From Marinoscillum pacificum (lineage in GTDB: Bacteria > Bacteroidota > Bacteroidia > Cytophagales > Cyclobacteriaceae), in contig NZ_JAMZMJ010000002.1 in NCBI RefSeq assembly GCF_024714495.1, positions 248,001 to 312,000 on the forward strand: a stretch of 64,000 nt of DNA. The letters are read 5' to 3'. Below are positions 28,933 through 38,180 of this stretch, piece after piece. Under the pieces are notes generated by a model. That model was given only the letters and a program-made list of their open reading frames with translations. It did not search any database and had not been told where the DNA came from. The translations under genes were made by a program, and so were the position numbers. Within the stretch, counting starts at the first letter, position 1. Each line of letters begins with the position of its first letter.

Positions 28933-30806
28933 CAATCTATTACAGTGTACTTTTTAATTGTAAATGAGGTCTTTGTACCATTACCTAAAGCCGACTGAGT
29001 TTCTGGTTTACATTTGAGTTTTCGACTGAGCGAACTCACAAGTTTTAATCCAAAACTACTATCTCTGGCAGGATTATTAATGTCATAGCCCAGACCATTG
29101 TCCATGATTTCCAGATAAAGATTGTCTTTTTCTTTTGTCAGTTTCAATCGAATTTCCGGTTCCGAAATGGTGTCATCAAAAGCATACTTTAAGCAATTAA
29201 CGATTAACTCATTAGTGATTAAGCCAAGAATAATAATGGTATCAAGATCGAGGACAAAATCATCAATCTCTTGCCTAACCTTTACATGACGAGTGGTATC
29301 AAAAGATTGTACAATAGTTTGCACCAAATCCTCGAAATAATTCTGCACATCTACTCCCATTCCCTTGTCATTGGTTTGGTAGAGCTTCTGATGTACAAGC
29401 GCCATCGTCTGAATACGATATTGACTCTCTTGAATGGCATTTACAGCTTTTTCGTCTTTAATCGACTTAGACTGTAATAACAAAAGGCTATTAATTGTCT
29501 GTAAATTATTTTTGACTCGGTGATGAATTTCACCCAATAGCACTTCCTTTTCTTGTAGGGATTTGGCTATTACTTCTCGTTGATTTTCCGCCTGAATTTG
29601 CAGACCTTCCACCTGATTAAACAAACCCACAAACCTCACCGCCATCATAAAAGCAAGTGTAAGCATGATGCCCAGCGTACTCAGGTCTTCAACAAAGGGC
29701 ACATAAGGTATCCAGTTTAAATAGAAAAAAATGGCAGGGAGTGGTGCAAATAGAAAAAATATCACAAATAATAACGCAAGGTGAGATTTGATTTTATTCC
29801 TTCTATAGGCCAAGAAGATTATCCATAGTATAATCATCAATGACACCAACATGACCACAATGGTAAATTTGTGCATCTGAGAAAAGTAATAAACGGGAGC
29901 AAGAAGAATAAACACCATGCCCAGCCCAAAATAGGATATTAAAGAAATGTAAAGCTTCCGCCCCATTTCATTAGGAAACATGGAACGAAAAAATAGAATG
30001 AAGAAGAAAAACGACAAATAGGTCGTGATGTATTCCGCCCGCACCAGATATATCCACGGCACATCATCCAAAACCTTATTGATCAAGTGAAGATCATACA
30101 AACCAAATCTCAACCCATAACTCAAAAACGCTAATGACAAATACAATGTAGGTGGATCCTTTTTCCAGTATAGATGCATCCCGAAGAAAAACAAGCTCAA
30201 AGCCAAAACACTTCCCATCAAAAAAATAGTGGTAATCACCTGTAGCTCCCTTTCATCAAAAAGTCGATCAAAGTGTCCTATGCGAATCGCCTTGTTCATT
30301 CCACTTTTGCTGTGCTTGTAATTAGCTACCTGCCACACCAGCTCATTCCCCCCTTTTTGCAGCCTAAGAGGAACCACCTCTGGCACCCACCTATGTTTGG
30401 TACGCTTAGGATCAGCGTGCACTTCACCACTACTGCTTATTTTCTTCCCATTGAGATAGAGCTCAGAAGCACCGTGTGTTTCAGGTACGGCAGCAGCCAA
30501 GTCATCATACACATCATCTGTCGTTATAATGAGCCTGTAACACCCTTTACCCGTAGAAGGATAACCATGTGCAGACCACTTCCCGGGGACAGTAATGAAA
30601 CCTGTAGGAGATAAGCCATCAGGTAGCTTGATAAATAAGGTATCAAAATAAAATTCCCAATCCCCCTCAAGAGAGAGTTCTTTTTCTCCCTGATAATACA
30701 CAAGCCCATCTCTTACCTGAGATTGCACATCGAGTATAACTACCAGCAACAGAATTGAAAAACTAAATAGGATTGAAAAGCACTTGTTACTAAACAATGA
30801 GATCAT
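28932..30806 (-). CDS. Sensor histidine kinase with 7TM-DISM sensor
   Basis: Inner membrane histidine kinase of 624 residues from ATG 30806; an in-frame ATG at 30845 adds 13 residues in front of the signal peptide. An exported N-terminal jelly-roll domain (7TMR-DISMED2-like, about 30-180, with ELYLNGKKISSSGE) is followed by seven transmembrane helices (about 190-400), a short coiled coil, a HisKA_2 phospho-acceptor region (GEIHHRVKNNLQTINSLL) and an HATPase domain (TNELIVNCLKYAF, MDNGLGYD). 7TM-DISM sensors commonly bind carbohydrate-like ligands. Coupled to the LytTR response regulator by a stop-start overlap. Confidence 0.93.
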   Translation of the reverse strand: MISLFSNKCFSILFSFSILLLVVILDVQSQVRDGLVYYQGEKELSLEGDWEFYFDTLFIKLPDGLSPTGFITVPGKWSAHGYPSTGKGCYRLIITTDDVYDDLAAAVPETHGASELYLNGKKISSSGEVHADPKRTKHRWVPEVVPLRLQKGGNELVWQVANYKHSKSGMNKAIRIGHFDRLFDERELQVITTIFLMGSVLALSLFFFGMHLYWKKDPPTLYLSLAFLSYGLRFGLYDLHLINKVLDDVPWIYLVRAEYITTYLSFFFFILFFRSMFPNEMGRKLYISLISYFGLGMVFILLAPVYYFSQMHKFTIVVMLVSLMIILWIIFLAYRRNKIKSHLALLFVIFFLFAPLPAIFFYLNWIPYVPFVEDLSTLGIMLTLAFMMAVRFVGLFNQVEGLQIQAENQREVIAKSLQEKEVLLGEIHHRVKNNLQTINSLLLLQSKSIKDEKAVNAIQESQYRIQTMALVHQKLYQTNDKGMGVDVQNYFEDLVQTIVQSFDTTRHVKVRQEIDDFVLDLDTIIILGLITNELIVNCLKYAFDDTISEPEIRLKLTKEKDNLYLEIMDNGLGYDINNPARDSSFGLKLVSSLSRKLKCKPETQSALGNGTKTSFTIKKYTVID

Positions 30807-31138
30807 AAGCCGAAACGTACCATGAGTAGATTGGTAACTAAGCAAAAATAACGAACTTATAAAATGTTAATTTTTCAGCATAAAAAATCTCACTATGTCC
30901 ATCAATACCCCTCGAAACTTCATTTATAAATACTACTTCTTGTACATTGTCCAACAAAGTAAAATTCAGAATTTACAGTGTTTGAATAAACACAAATGAA
31001 TTACTACAAATGAGCTGATACACTAAGCAGAAGCCAATTTTTCTCATTATCTATATAGTTAAGTACCTACAACAATTAGCGAATCATCAAGCGGAATAAA
31101 TAATCTAAAAACATTCTGAATACATTCAAGACCCGTTA
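30807..31138. other. Intergenic stretch, no gene seen
   Basis: AT-rich 330 bp upstream of the histidine kinase. No credible reading frame or RNA gene. Only a short imperfect palindrome (TGTTTGAATAAACA, about 30978) was noticed. The histidine kinase promoter should be here but no consensus pair was found. Confidence 0.4.
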
Positions 31139-31272
31139 CGATTTCGTCAGGGTTTTTTATTTGCTCCGGTACAGCAGAATAATTTGAATAACTAACCCTA
31201 TTGCAATTAAAGCTCCGATCTCCAATTTAGTCATCAAATTACTTCGGTCAATTGCCTGATTAGAATAGTCAA
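31139..31272 (-). repeat. Right copy of the 135-bp direct repeat, inside the intact gene
   Basis: Counterpart of 22930-23064 (four substitutions, one indel). Here it forms the true 3' end of the 204-residue gene plus 18 bp beyond its stop, ending on the left in a degraded version of the gapA terminator arm (ACCCGTTACGATTTCGTCAGGG). Confidence 0.85.
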
Positions 31273-31771
31273 TTTGCCTCTTCCCCTCTTTGATTTGTAT
31301 TTCAAATAAAACATCGAGAATTTCATTCACCTCCAAGTGTTGTTCATCCAACTGTCGAATATATTCAGAACTTACACCCTGATTATCACTCACAAGCAGT
31401 TCAGACTCATACTTTTCAAGAACCGCTAACTCCCGTTTCAATCGCTCAAAATAGGACTCTTCATGTGCAACCATTGCTGTCGAAGCAAATTTTCCAATCA
31501 ATGAATCAATAGCCGTATTTGATAAATTATTGGTCTGTTGAATTTCCGCTAACTCGGCCAAATGCAGTGCTTCCTGTTTCTTTTGAAGTTGTCTGGAAAT
31601 TTTAAACAAGTAGTCTTTAACCAATAATCGGTCTTCATACACTGTTGTTAGCGCCCGCTCCACAACTTCAAAATGTTGCTTATCCATCAGGTTGGTGGCC
31701 AAAACCAATAAGAATACCACAACAAGCGCAACAATTGATTTCAATTTACTGAAGGTTCTTCTCTGGATCAT
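31157..31771 (-). CDS. Membrane protein with four-helix-bundle (MCP/CHASE3-like) sensor domain, no output domain
   Basis: 204 residues: an N-terminal transmembrane helix (12-28), a long helical region (about 35-178) with coiled-coil character, and a second helix at the C-terminus (183-200) ending LLYRSK. This two-helix layout around a periplasmic four-helix bundle is that of sensor modules of chemoreceptors and histidine kinases, but no HAMP, kinase or signalling domain follows. It may be a free-standing sensor subunit or a truncated protein. Function unknown. Its 3' end was copied next to gapA. Confidence 0.6.
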   Translation of the reverse strand: MIQRRTFSKLKSIVALVVVFLLVLATNLMDKQHFEVVERALTTVYEDRLLVKDYLFKISRQLQKKQEALHLAELAEIQQTNNLSNTAIDSLIGKFASTAMVAHEESYFERLKRELAVLEKYESELLVSDNQGVSSEYIRQLDEQHLEVNEILDVLFEIQIKEGKRQIDYSNQAIDRSNLMTKLEIGALIAIGLVIQIILLYRSK

Positions 31772-31880
31772 CTCTGCAGGGATTTAAGTCTAATATAACT
31801 AACGAAAACCACCTATTAAATACCCTCCCAAAAAATACGGACAGCTAATTAAGGAATATTCACTTGATCAGAACTCACAT

Positions 31881-32705
31881 TTATATAAACACCTCCAGAA
31901 TAGCAGGACCCCAATACTTTTTAGTAAAGAAGTATGTAGCTAAGACAAGAAACATGGTTACTGAAAGCAAAACAATCACCGCCATACCCTCCACATACCG
32001 ATTCTGAATAAGCTTTTTTCTACTGATAAATAATTGCGCAATTAAGAGGTTTGGGATGTAAAAAAAGAAATCCATGAAGTAATCAAACGGTCCCGTAAAA
32101 TCACTAGCATGTCCAGCACGATCCATAATCAGAAACCAAAAACCGTACTCCATTCTGTACAACCAAGATCCAATTGCTAAGGCAAACAAACGAATAGCCC
32201 AGACTCGATGCTTTTCAAAATCACCAGAACGCGCATATTTAATGGCAAAAACTCCTGCAAGAAAAGTTAACACCCCATAGCCTGTAAAGGCAACATTCAT
32301 CCAGAGACCTCCAATAGTACCTTTCAAGAAAATGAAGGCTAGGCCTCCTAAGGCAGTAATAATAGAAGCCACCACATACACTCTACCTACCCAGCGATGA
32401 AAGACTGGATACTTTGTTCGGATACCATCCAGCAGTTGAATACAGCCAAGAATAAGAATGATCCCTCCTGCGGCAAAGTGAAGCCCTATTCCGGCAGTTG
32501 CTCCCCTTGTTTGCTCATCATACAATCCAGGCAAAATCTCATTCCACTGAGTGGTATTTCCCTGAATAAGAGCGATGAAGTAAAACGCTAATATGTATAA
32601 ACCAAAAAGCATGGCACTACTCCAAACCGTAGCAACTAACAGTTTAGAAGTCAGTTGAAAAATAAATGATGGCTTATCAGCCGTTATATTTAGCGATGAA
32701 TTCAT
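31881..32705 (-). CDS. DUF2306-type multi-pass membrane protein
   Basis: 274 residues with about seven hydrophobic helices. The pattern HFAAGGIILILGCIQLLDG, HRWVGRVYV and KHRVWAIRLFALAIGSWLYR matches DUF2306 proteins, which have conserved His/Arg pairs in the membrane and an unknown role, possibly haem or quinone-linked. No neighbouring gene gives a function: it sits alone between the four-helix-bundle protein and a DMT permease gene with about 200 bp upstream holding no gene. Confidence 0.75.
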   Translation of the reverse strand: MNSSLNITADKPSFIFQLTSKLLVATVWSSAMLFGLYILAFYFIALIQGNTTQWNEILPGLYDEQTRGATAGIGLHFAAGGIILILGCIQLLDGIRTKYPVFHRWVGRVYVVASIITALGGLAFIFLKGTIGGLWMNVAFTGYGVLTFLAGVFAIKYARSGDFEKHRVWAIRLFALAIGSWLYRMEYGFWFLIMDRAGHASDFTGPFDYFMDFFFYIPNLLIAQLFISRKKLIQNRYVEGMAVIVLLSVTMFLVLATYFFTKKYWGPAILEVFI

Positions 32706-32906
32706 GAATTACACGTTACCATCAAATGAAGATGAAAAAATCACTATTAAAGACGTTCACTAGAAACAAGCAAAAGACCCTTCTACGATCATTTAAAGAA
32801 ATTATGAAGCAAATTAATTAGTAAGAAGAAGATTAGCTCCTATTTTCCCGGCAATGCATGACACTTTCCCGACATAGCCTCCATTTCAAAAAAGACCAAA
32901 TAAATA

Positions 32907-33743
32907 TTAGAGTTTTACTTTTTTCGAAATGACATTCAGAGCGACTCCCAGTATCACAAGCCCCATACCCACGTAAGTCATCCAGTTAAACGTCTCATCA
33001 AATAAGAACCAACCGAACAATATCGCATAGATCAACCCGATATAAGTAAGAATCGAAACCTTGGAGAGCTCCTCTGCCTGGTAGGATTTAGTCATGAAGA
33101 ACTGAGCTATCTGTGTGAATAGCCCTACAGCAAGCAACACCAGCCAATCCCAACCCTGAGGCTGCACCCAAACCATAGCTGACCAAACACCAGCAATCGG
33201 CATCAATACCAGAGGGAAATAAAATATGATGACCAATGGATGTTCCGAAGTTTTGAGCATGCGAATGAAATTATAAGCCAATCCCATAAATAAGGAGGCC
33301 CCTACTCCCATTCCTAAATGAAGCACAGAGATACGGTCATCGAATCCACGAACAACCAGCACTCCAGCAAAACTGATAGCAAAAAATACCCATTGCCAAG
33401 GCCTTACTTTTTCCTTCACTAAAAAGATTCCAAGAATTGCTGTGAAAATTGGAGCGAGATACTGCAACGTAGACATTGTCGCTAGTGGGATCTGCTGCAA
33501 TAAGCTGAAATAGGTAATTAAAGCAATAGCCCCAGCCACACCACGCATCACCAATATGGGCTTATTATTTCCCCAAACACTTACACGCTGCCTCTGCAGA
33601 TAGTAAACACTGATCACCAGGGATATAACGGATCGAAAAAGAATGACCTCTATGGCAGGAATATGTGGAACCAATTTCACACTCACCTTCATCAAGGTAA
33701 ACATAAAGGTCGCCAAGAGCATGTATTGTACTCCTTTAGACAT
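32907..33743 (-). CDS. DMT-superfamily (EamA) permease
   Basis: 278 residues with ten predicted helices in two EamA repeats (about 1-135 and 145-275). The first half has FRSVISLVISVYYLQR and MSTLQYLAPIFTAILGIFLVKE, the second STYIGLIYAIL-like and LFDETFNWMTYVGMGLVILGV, both usual for drug/metabolite transporters. Substrate unknown; family members export amino acids, nucleotides or other metabolites. Its ATG overlaps the stop of the upstream ABC ATPase gene (TAATG), so the two are co-translated although a functional link is not obvious. Confidence 0.85.
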   Translation of the reverse strand: MSKGVQYMLLATFMFTLMKVSVKLVPHIPAIEVILFRSVISLVISVYYLQRQRVSVWGNNKPILVMRGVAGAIALITYFSLLQQIPLATMSTLQYLAPIFTAILGIFLVKEKVRPWQWVFFAISFAGVLVVRGFDDRISVLHLGMGVGASLFMGLAYNFIRMLKTSEHPLVIIFYFPLVLMPIAGVWSAMVWVQPQGWDWLVLLAVGLFTQIAQFFMTKSYQAEELSKVSILTYIGLIYAILFGWFLFDETFNWMTYVGMGLVILGVALNVISKKVKL

Positions 33744-34396
33744 TAAGCTACGATTACTCCGTCAGCGATCTCCAATTTACGATCTGCCATTTCTGCCAGA
33801 TCTTTATTGTGAGTTACAATGACGAAAGTTTGCTTTAAATCATCTCGTAGCTTAAAAAATAGATTGTGTAATTCTTCTGCATTTTTCGAGTCAAGATTTC
33901 CACTTGGCTCATCGGCAAATACAATAGAAGGATCATTAATTAGTGCTCTGGCAACAGAAACACGTTGCTGCTCTCCCCCAGATAATTCCGATGGCTTATG
34001 ATCTTTACGAGCAAGCATCCCAAGCATTTGAAGCAATTCCAAGGCACGTTTTTTTACTTCATTGGAATTTCTCCCTCCTATCAAACCAGGAATCATCACA
34101 TTTTCCAATGCCGTAAACTCAGGCAGGAGATTATGAAATTGAAAAATAAAACCAATGTGATCGTTACGAAAGGCTGCCAACTTCTGCTGACTCAATTTGA
34201 AGATACTGGTATTGTTAAGTAAAATCTCACCACTATCTGGATGATCTAATGTTCCCAACACATGCAGCAAGGTACTTTTACCAGCACCAGAAGCTCCCAC
34301 TATAGAAACTACTTCTGCTTCTTTTATCTCAAGATCTATTCCTTTTAATACGGGAAGAGTCCCGTAAGCCTTTAAAATACCTTGTGCTTTTAGCAT
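33743..34396 (-). CDS. ABC transporter ATP-binding protein, LolD/MacB type
   Basis: 217-residue ATPase with Walker A GASGAGKST (34-42), signature LSGGEQ (138-143), Walker B IVFADEP (158-164) and the H-loop THN. The sequence QFHNLLPEFTALENVMIP after the Q-loop is typical of the LolD/MacB/FtsE group, which powers lipoprotein release or mechanotransmission systems. No LolC/LolE-like permease lies next to it; the partner is presumably elsewhere. The gene overlaps the downstream EamA permease by one base. LolD is the best guess for function. Confidence 0.85.
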   Translation of the reverse strand: MLKAQGILKAYGTLPVLKGIDLEIKEAEVVSIVGASGAGKSTLLHVLGTLDHPDSGEILLNNTSIFKLSQQKLAAFRNDHIGFIFQFHNLLPEFTALENVMIPGLIGGRNSNEVKKRALELLQMLGMLARKDHKPSELSGGEQQRVSVARALINDPSIVFADEPSGNLDSKNAEELHNLFFKLRDDLKQTFVIVTHNKDLAEMADRKLEIADGVIVA

Positions 34397-34489
34397 GTCG
34401 CAAATATAGAATCAAAAACGAACTGAATACCCTGAAGTTAACGAAACGATTGTATCTACACATTGTTAAGAACTTCTAACACAGAAAGG

Positions 34490-34520
34490 TTGATTAAACA
34501 AGCCTTTTACAGTAGATTCG
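34490..34520 (+). promoter_or_regulatory. Promoter of sucC
   Basis: TTG at 34490-34492, 20-nt spacer, TAGATTCG at 34513-34520 (one mismatch to TAnnTTTG), 18 bp before the ATG. Confidence 0.55.
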
Positions 34521-34538
34521 CACAAAAATTTTGACAGC

Positions 34539-35750
34539 ATGAACATCCACGAATATCAAGCGAAAGAAGTACTAAAGAGCTATGGTGTAACTATCCAGGA
34601 GGGTATCGTAGCTGACACCCCTGAAAAGGCTGTAGAAGCGGCAAAAGAATTAAACAAAGCAACCGGCACTGAGTGGTATGTGGTAAAAGCACAGATCCAT
34701 GCTGGTGGTCGTGGAAAAGGTAAAGTTCAGGAGACTGGTTCTAATGGTGTAGTATTGGCTAAAAGCCTTGACGAAGTAGGACCAAAAGCAGAAGCTATTC
34801 TTGGCGGAACTTTGGTAACACACCAAACAGGTCCAGAAGGTAAAAAAGTAAATAAGGTATTGGTCGCTCAGGATGTATACTATCCAGGTGATTCAGAGCC
34901 AAAAGAATATTATCTATCTATCCTATTAGATAGAGCTAAAGGATGCAACGTAATCATGGCTTCTACCGAAGGTGGAATGGACATAGAAACTGTTGCAGAA
35001 GAAACTCCAGAGAAAATCGTAAAAGAGTGGATCGATCCTGCAGTAGGTCTTCAAGGTTTCCAGGCTAGAAAAGTAGCATTCGCTCTTGGCTTGGAAGGCG
35101 AAGCATTCAAAGGCATGGTGAAGTTCATCTTCTCTCTATACAAAGCATACGTTGCTACAGATAGTTCTCAGTTTGAGATCAACCCAGTGTTGAAAACATC
35201 TGACAACAAGATTCTTGCTGTAGATGCAAAAGTAAATCTGGATGACAATGCACTTTATAGACATAAAGATCTAGCTGAGCTTAGAGATATCACAGAGGAA
35301 GATCCTTTGGAGGTAGAAGCTGGCGAAAGCGGATTGAACTACGTGAAACTAGACGGTAACGTAGGATGTATGGTAAACGGAGCTGGTTTGGCAATGGCTA
35401 CTATGGACATCATCAAATTATCTGGTGGTGAGCCTGCAAACTTCCTAGACGTAGGAGGAGGAGCAAACGCACAAACGGTAGAAGCTGGTTTCAGAATCAT
35501 CTTGAAAGACCCTAACGTAAAAGCAATCTTGATCAACATCTTCGGTGGTATCGTAAGATGTGATAGAGTAGCAAACGGAGTTGTAGAAGCTTACAAAAAC
35601 ATTGGTGAAATCAATGTACCTATTATTGTAAGACTTCAAGGAACTAACGCTGAAGAAGGAGCAAAGATTATTGATGAGTCTGGCTTGAAAGTAGTTTCAG
35701 CAGTTGTATTGAAAGATGCAGCAGAAAGAGTAAAAGAAGTTTTGGCTTAA
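34539..35750 (+). CDS. sucC: Succinyl-CoA synthetase beta subunit
   Basis: ADP-forming succinate-CoA ligase beta chain of 403 residues in the TCA cycle, working with SucD (not in the window). N-terminal ATP-grasp domain starting [17 protein letters not shown], with [15 protein letters not shown] lysine region; C-terminal CoA-ligase domain with [19 protein letters not shown]. Length is as usual. Codon use is biased like gapA. It has its own promoter and a strong terminator, so it is transcribed alone. Confidence 0.97.
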   Translation: MNIHEYQAKEVLKSYGVTIQEGIVADTPEKAVEAAKELNKATGTEWYVVKAQIHAGGRGKGKVQETGSNGVVLAKSLDEVGPKAEAILGGTLVTHQTGPEGKKVNKVLVAQDVYYPGDSEPKEYYLSILLDRAKGCNVIMASTEGGMDIETVAEETPEKIVKEWIDPAVGLQGFQARKVAFALGLEGEAFKGMVKFIFSLYKAYVATDSSQFEINPVLKTSDNKILAVDAKVNLDDNALYRHKDLAELRDITEEDPLEVEAGESGLNYVKLDGNVGCMVNGAGLAMATMDIIKLSGGEPANFLDVGGGANAQTVEAGFRIILKDPNVKAILINIFGGIVRCDRVANGVVEAYKNIGEINVPIIVRLQGTNAEEGAKIIDESGLKVVSAVVLKDAAERVKEVLA

Positions 35751-35777
35751 CGTTTAAGTCATAAATTCAGATGCATA

Positions 35778-35805
35778 TAAAGGCTGCCAATTGGCAGCCT
35801 TTTTT
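35778..35805 (+). terminator. Terminator of sucC
   Basis: Perfect stem AAAGGCTGCC / GGCAGCCTTT with loop AATT region and a T6 tail, 27 bp after the stop. Confidence 0.9.
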
Positions 35806-36084
35806 CTGTGAAAGTCTCGAATGATGAACTGCTAGGATTTACTTAAAGAGTAAAATTTTCTGTTCGGGCTCTATGGCACCAATGGTTTGTTCTTAAATTC
35901 TGCCATCAGTTTTATTCACGGGTTCTAAGACACCAAAAAAAGTCGACCTCTAATATTTATACGACTTTCATGCAAGGTTAGTGACATCCCATATCATGAA
36001 AGTTTTATTTATATTCTCCCTATACGTCATTACGAGACTAGCTTTTTTAACTAGACGCGGCAATCTACTGACGGATTATTAAAA

Positions 36085-36841
36085 CGTCATTCCTGCGGAG
36101 GCAGGAATCACATCTATCAAATCCTCTACCTCAAACATTCTCCACAAGCATTATTAAGCCCAACCGTCATCACGAGCGCAGCGAAGTGATCTTACAATAA
36201 AGCTTAGCCAACTCATTCCTTAAGATTGCTTCAGTTCCTTCGCAATGACGACCTGATCCATCGTCATTCCTGCGGAGCCTGCCAGCCGTGGCAGGGCTGG
36301 AATCCCATCAAGCCACATTCCCCACAAGCATTATTGAGCCCAACCGTCATCACAAGCATAGCAAAGTGATCTTACAAACAAGCTTGACCAACTCAATAGG
36401 TAAGATTGCTTCAGCTCCTTCGCAATGACGACCTAATCCATCGCCATTCCTGCGAAATCTGCCGTGGCAGGGCAAGAACCCCATGAAGCAGACCTACACG
36501 TCAAAATGAGATTCCCCTATAATTCCATTCTAATCACCCAAAGGAATCTTATTCTTGAAGGAATTCAGTGAATGACGGTAAGAGACAAAACATCATTCCT
36601 GCGAAGCCTGCCTGCCGAGGTAGGGCAGGAATCCCATCAAGCTCCATGCCCAAGAAGCATAATTGAACCCAACCGTCATCACGAGCTCAGCGAAGTGATC
36701 TTACAAACAAGCATAACCAACTCAATAGGTAAGATTGCTTCAGTTCCTTCGTAATGACGACTCAAATTAAAGCATACCTAAAATACATTAGCCGAATTCG
36801 TCATTCCTGCGGAGCCTGCCTGCCGAGGTAGGGCAGGAATC
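36085..36841. repeat. Array of two interleaved hairpin repeat families
   Basis: Long element (about 91 bp: CAACCGTCATCACGAGC to TTCGCAATGACGA) at 36161-36251, 36341-36431 and 36670-36760; its ends are imperfect inverted repeats. Short element (GTCATTCCTGCGG to GCAGGAATC) at 36085-36108, 36262-36303, 36442-36482, 36593-36633 and 36799-36841; each folds on itself around GCAGG/CCTGC. A third motif, GAGATTCCCCTATAAT, follows at about 36510 and 36868. The whole 1.3-kb gap between sucC and the ilv leader holds these repeats and no gene. Confidence 0.85.
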
Positions 36842-37089
36842 ACATGAAGCAGAACTAATCGTCAAAGTGAGATTCCCCTATAATCACATAAGAATTAACT
36901 CTTAAGCATTGCGACAAGTACACGTGATTCGAGGAATGACGTTTAGAATTTTAGTCAGCAACCCTTAGCCATCGTAATTAAAAAATGCAGCAAACGATTT
37001 AAAAACGGCTATTTATTGCAATTACTGAACTTCAAAACTCTTACACATCGTAATAATTACCATTATTGTTAAAATTTAACAGACGTTAG

Positions 37090-37121
37090 TTGTTCTTTTG
37101 AAGGGTTATCTATTAGCTTTG
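37090..37121 (+). promoter_or_regulatory. Candidate promoter of the ilv leader/operon
   Basis: TTG at 37090-37092 and a perfect TAnnTTTG -7 element (TAGCTTTG) at 37114-37121, spacer 21 nt. If this is the promoter, transcription begins only a few nucleotides before the leader ATG at 37130, so the leader would be almost leaderless. Confidence 0.5.
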
Positions 37122-37129
37122 AATCACAG

Positions 37130-37216
37130 ATGAAAAGAATCCTTGCAAATATTGTCATTACACCAATTATTATTCTAGTCATTATTATGACAGGAGAAGG
37201 GAATGGCTGTATTTAG
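37130..37216 (+). CDS. ilv operon leader peptide, 28 residues
   Basis: ATG at 37130, TAG at 37214. The peptide opens MKRILANIVITP and continues IIILVIIMT; 13 of 28 residues are Ile (9), Val (2) or Leu (2), with two Thr, the products and precursor of the operon it precedes. It is followed within 25 bp by a terminator just upstream of ilvE. Codons 24-26 (GGG AAT GGC) contain the strand of the antiterminator, so ribosome position decides which hairpin forms. It acts in cis by stalling when charged Ile/Val/Leu tRNA is scarce. Confidence 0.85.
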   Translation: MKRILANIVITPIIILVIIMTGEGNGCI

Positions 37217-37272
37217 CTTAAAATAGAAAAGAAACTATAAGCGCCATTCCAAACAGAATGGCGCTTTTTTTT
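37200..37272 (+). promoter_or_regulatory. Transcription attenuator of the ilv operon
   Basis: Two exclusive pairings. Terminator: 37239-37249 with 37256-37266 (11 bp, arms AAGCGCCATTC / GAATGGCGCTT). Antiterminator: GGAATGGC at 37200-37207 (inside the leader codons) with GCCATTCC at 37243-37250, a perfect 8-bp match that destroys the terminator's left arm. A ribosome stalled at the Ile codons ending at 37186 leaves 37200 onward free; one that reaches the TAG at 37214 covers it. Confidence 0.85.
37239..37272 (+). terminator. Attenuator terminator in front of ilvE
   Basis: 11-bp perfect stem, loop CAAACA-like, eight Ts; ends 16 bp before the ilvE ATG. Confidence 0.9.
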
Positions 37273-37288
37273 AACCCAAATTAAAATT

Positions 37289-38179
37289 ATGTATTACGAC
37301 GATCGCACAGAGGTTTTCTTGGATGGAGAGTGGGTCAAGGCTAAAGACGCAAAAGTCAGCTTATTTGCCCAAACACTTCATTATGGAACCGGGGTCTTTG
37401 ATGGCCTTCGCTCCTATAACAACGGCAATGGTTTTAATATTTTCAAACCACACGTTCACTTTCAGCGCTTGAAAGATTCTGCGGAAAAGGTTTTCCTGAA
37501 TGTACCCTACTCAGTTGAAGACCTGACCAAGATTGCTTACGAACTGATCGATAGAAATAACTTAACCAATGCCTATATCAGGCCATTGGTATTTGCTGGA
37601 CCCAACATGATTTTGGCTCCTTCTAAAGAATCACACTTTTTCATGACGGCCTGGAAATGGGCGAAGTATCCTGGTTTCGAACCCCTCAATACCATGATTT
37701 CTTCATACCTAAAGCCAAGCCCTAAGTCTACACCAGTAGAAGCTAAAATCATCGGAAACTACTCTGCAAACACATTAGCATCCGCTGAAGCTAAGAAATT
37801 AGGTTTTGATGAAGCAATCCTTTTGGATCACGACGGACATATATCTGAAGGTCCAGGAAGCAACATCTTCTATGAAAAAGACGGTGAGTTATTTACCCCA
37901 AAACTCGGCAACATCCTTCCAGGAATCACTCGTAGCACCATCATGGAAATCTGCGATGAACTTGGAGTGAAAGTAACTGAAAAAGACATTACCCCAGAAG
38001 AGTTTTACAAAGCCGATCATGCGTTTTTCTGTGGAACAGCTACAGAAATCACACACATCAGCTCAGTAAACGGAGAAAAATTTAAGAAGAAATGGGACGA
38101 CTCCATAGGACATAACCTACTGGAAGTCTACCAGCAAAAAGTAATGTTTGACGAGTACCGCGGACTCACTATAGTATAA
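37289..38179 (+). CDS. ilvE: Branched-chain amino acid aminotransferase
   Basis: PLP-dependent class IV aminotransferase of 296 residues, the final step of Ile, Val and Leu synthesis. PLP lysine is Lys153 in [11 protein letters not shown]; the N-terminal [13 protein letters not shown] and the cofactor-binding EGPGSNIF and [10 protein letters not shown] segments are those of BCAT. The first structural gene of the operon, 16 bp after the attenuator terminator and 1 bp before ilvD. Confidence 0.96.
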   Translation: MYYDDRTEVFLDGEWVKAKDAKVSLFAQTLHYGTGVFDGLRSYNNGNGFNIFKPHVHFQRLKDSAEKVFLNVPYSVEDLTKIAYELIDRNNLTNAYIRPLVFAGPNMILAPSKESHFFMTAWKWAKYPGFEPLNTMISSYLKPSPKSTPVEAKIIGNYSANTLASAEAKKLGFDEAILLDHDGHISEGPGSNIFYEKDGELFTPKLGNILPGITRSTIMEICDELGVKVTEKDITPEEFYKADHAFFCGTATEITHISSVNGEKFKKKWDDSIGHNLLEVYQQKVMFDEYRGLTIV

Positions 38180-38180
38180 G

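Noticed and set aside
31126-31156. Terminator at the 3' end of the 204-residue gene
   Set aside because: The U tract is on the plus strand and the left arm is degraded; it is a leftover of the gapA terminator copy.
36085-36841. CRISPR-like array
   Set aside because: Repeats are palindromic, of two kinds, irregularly spaced and without unique equal-length spacers or cas genes.
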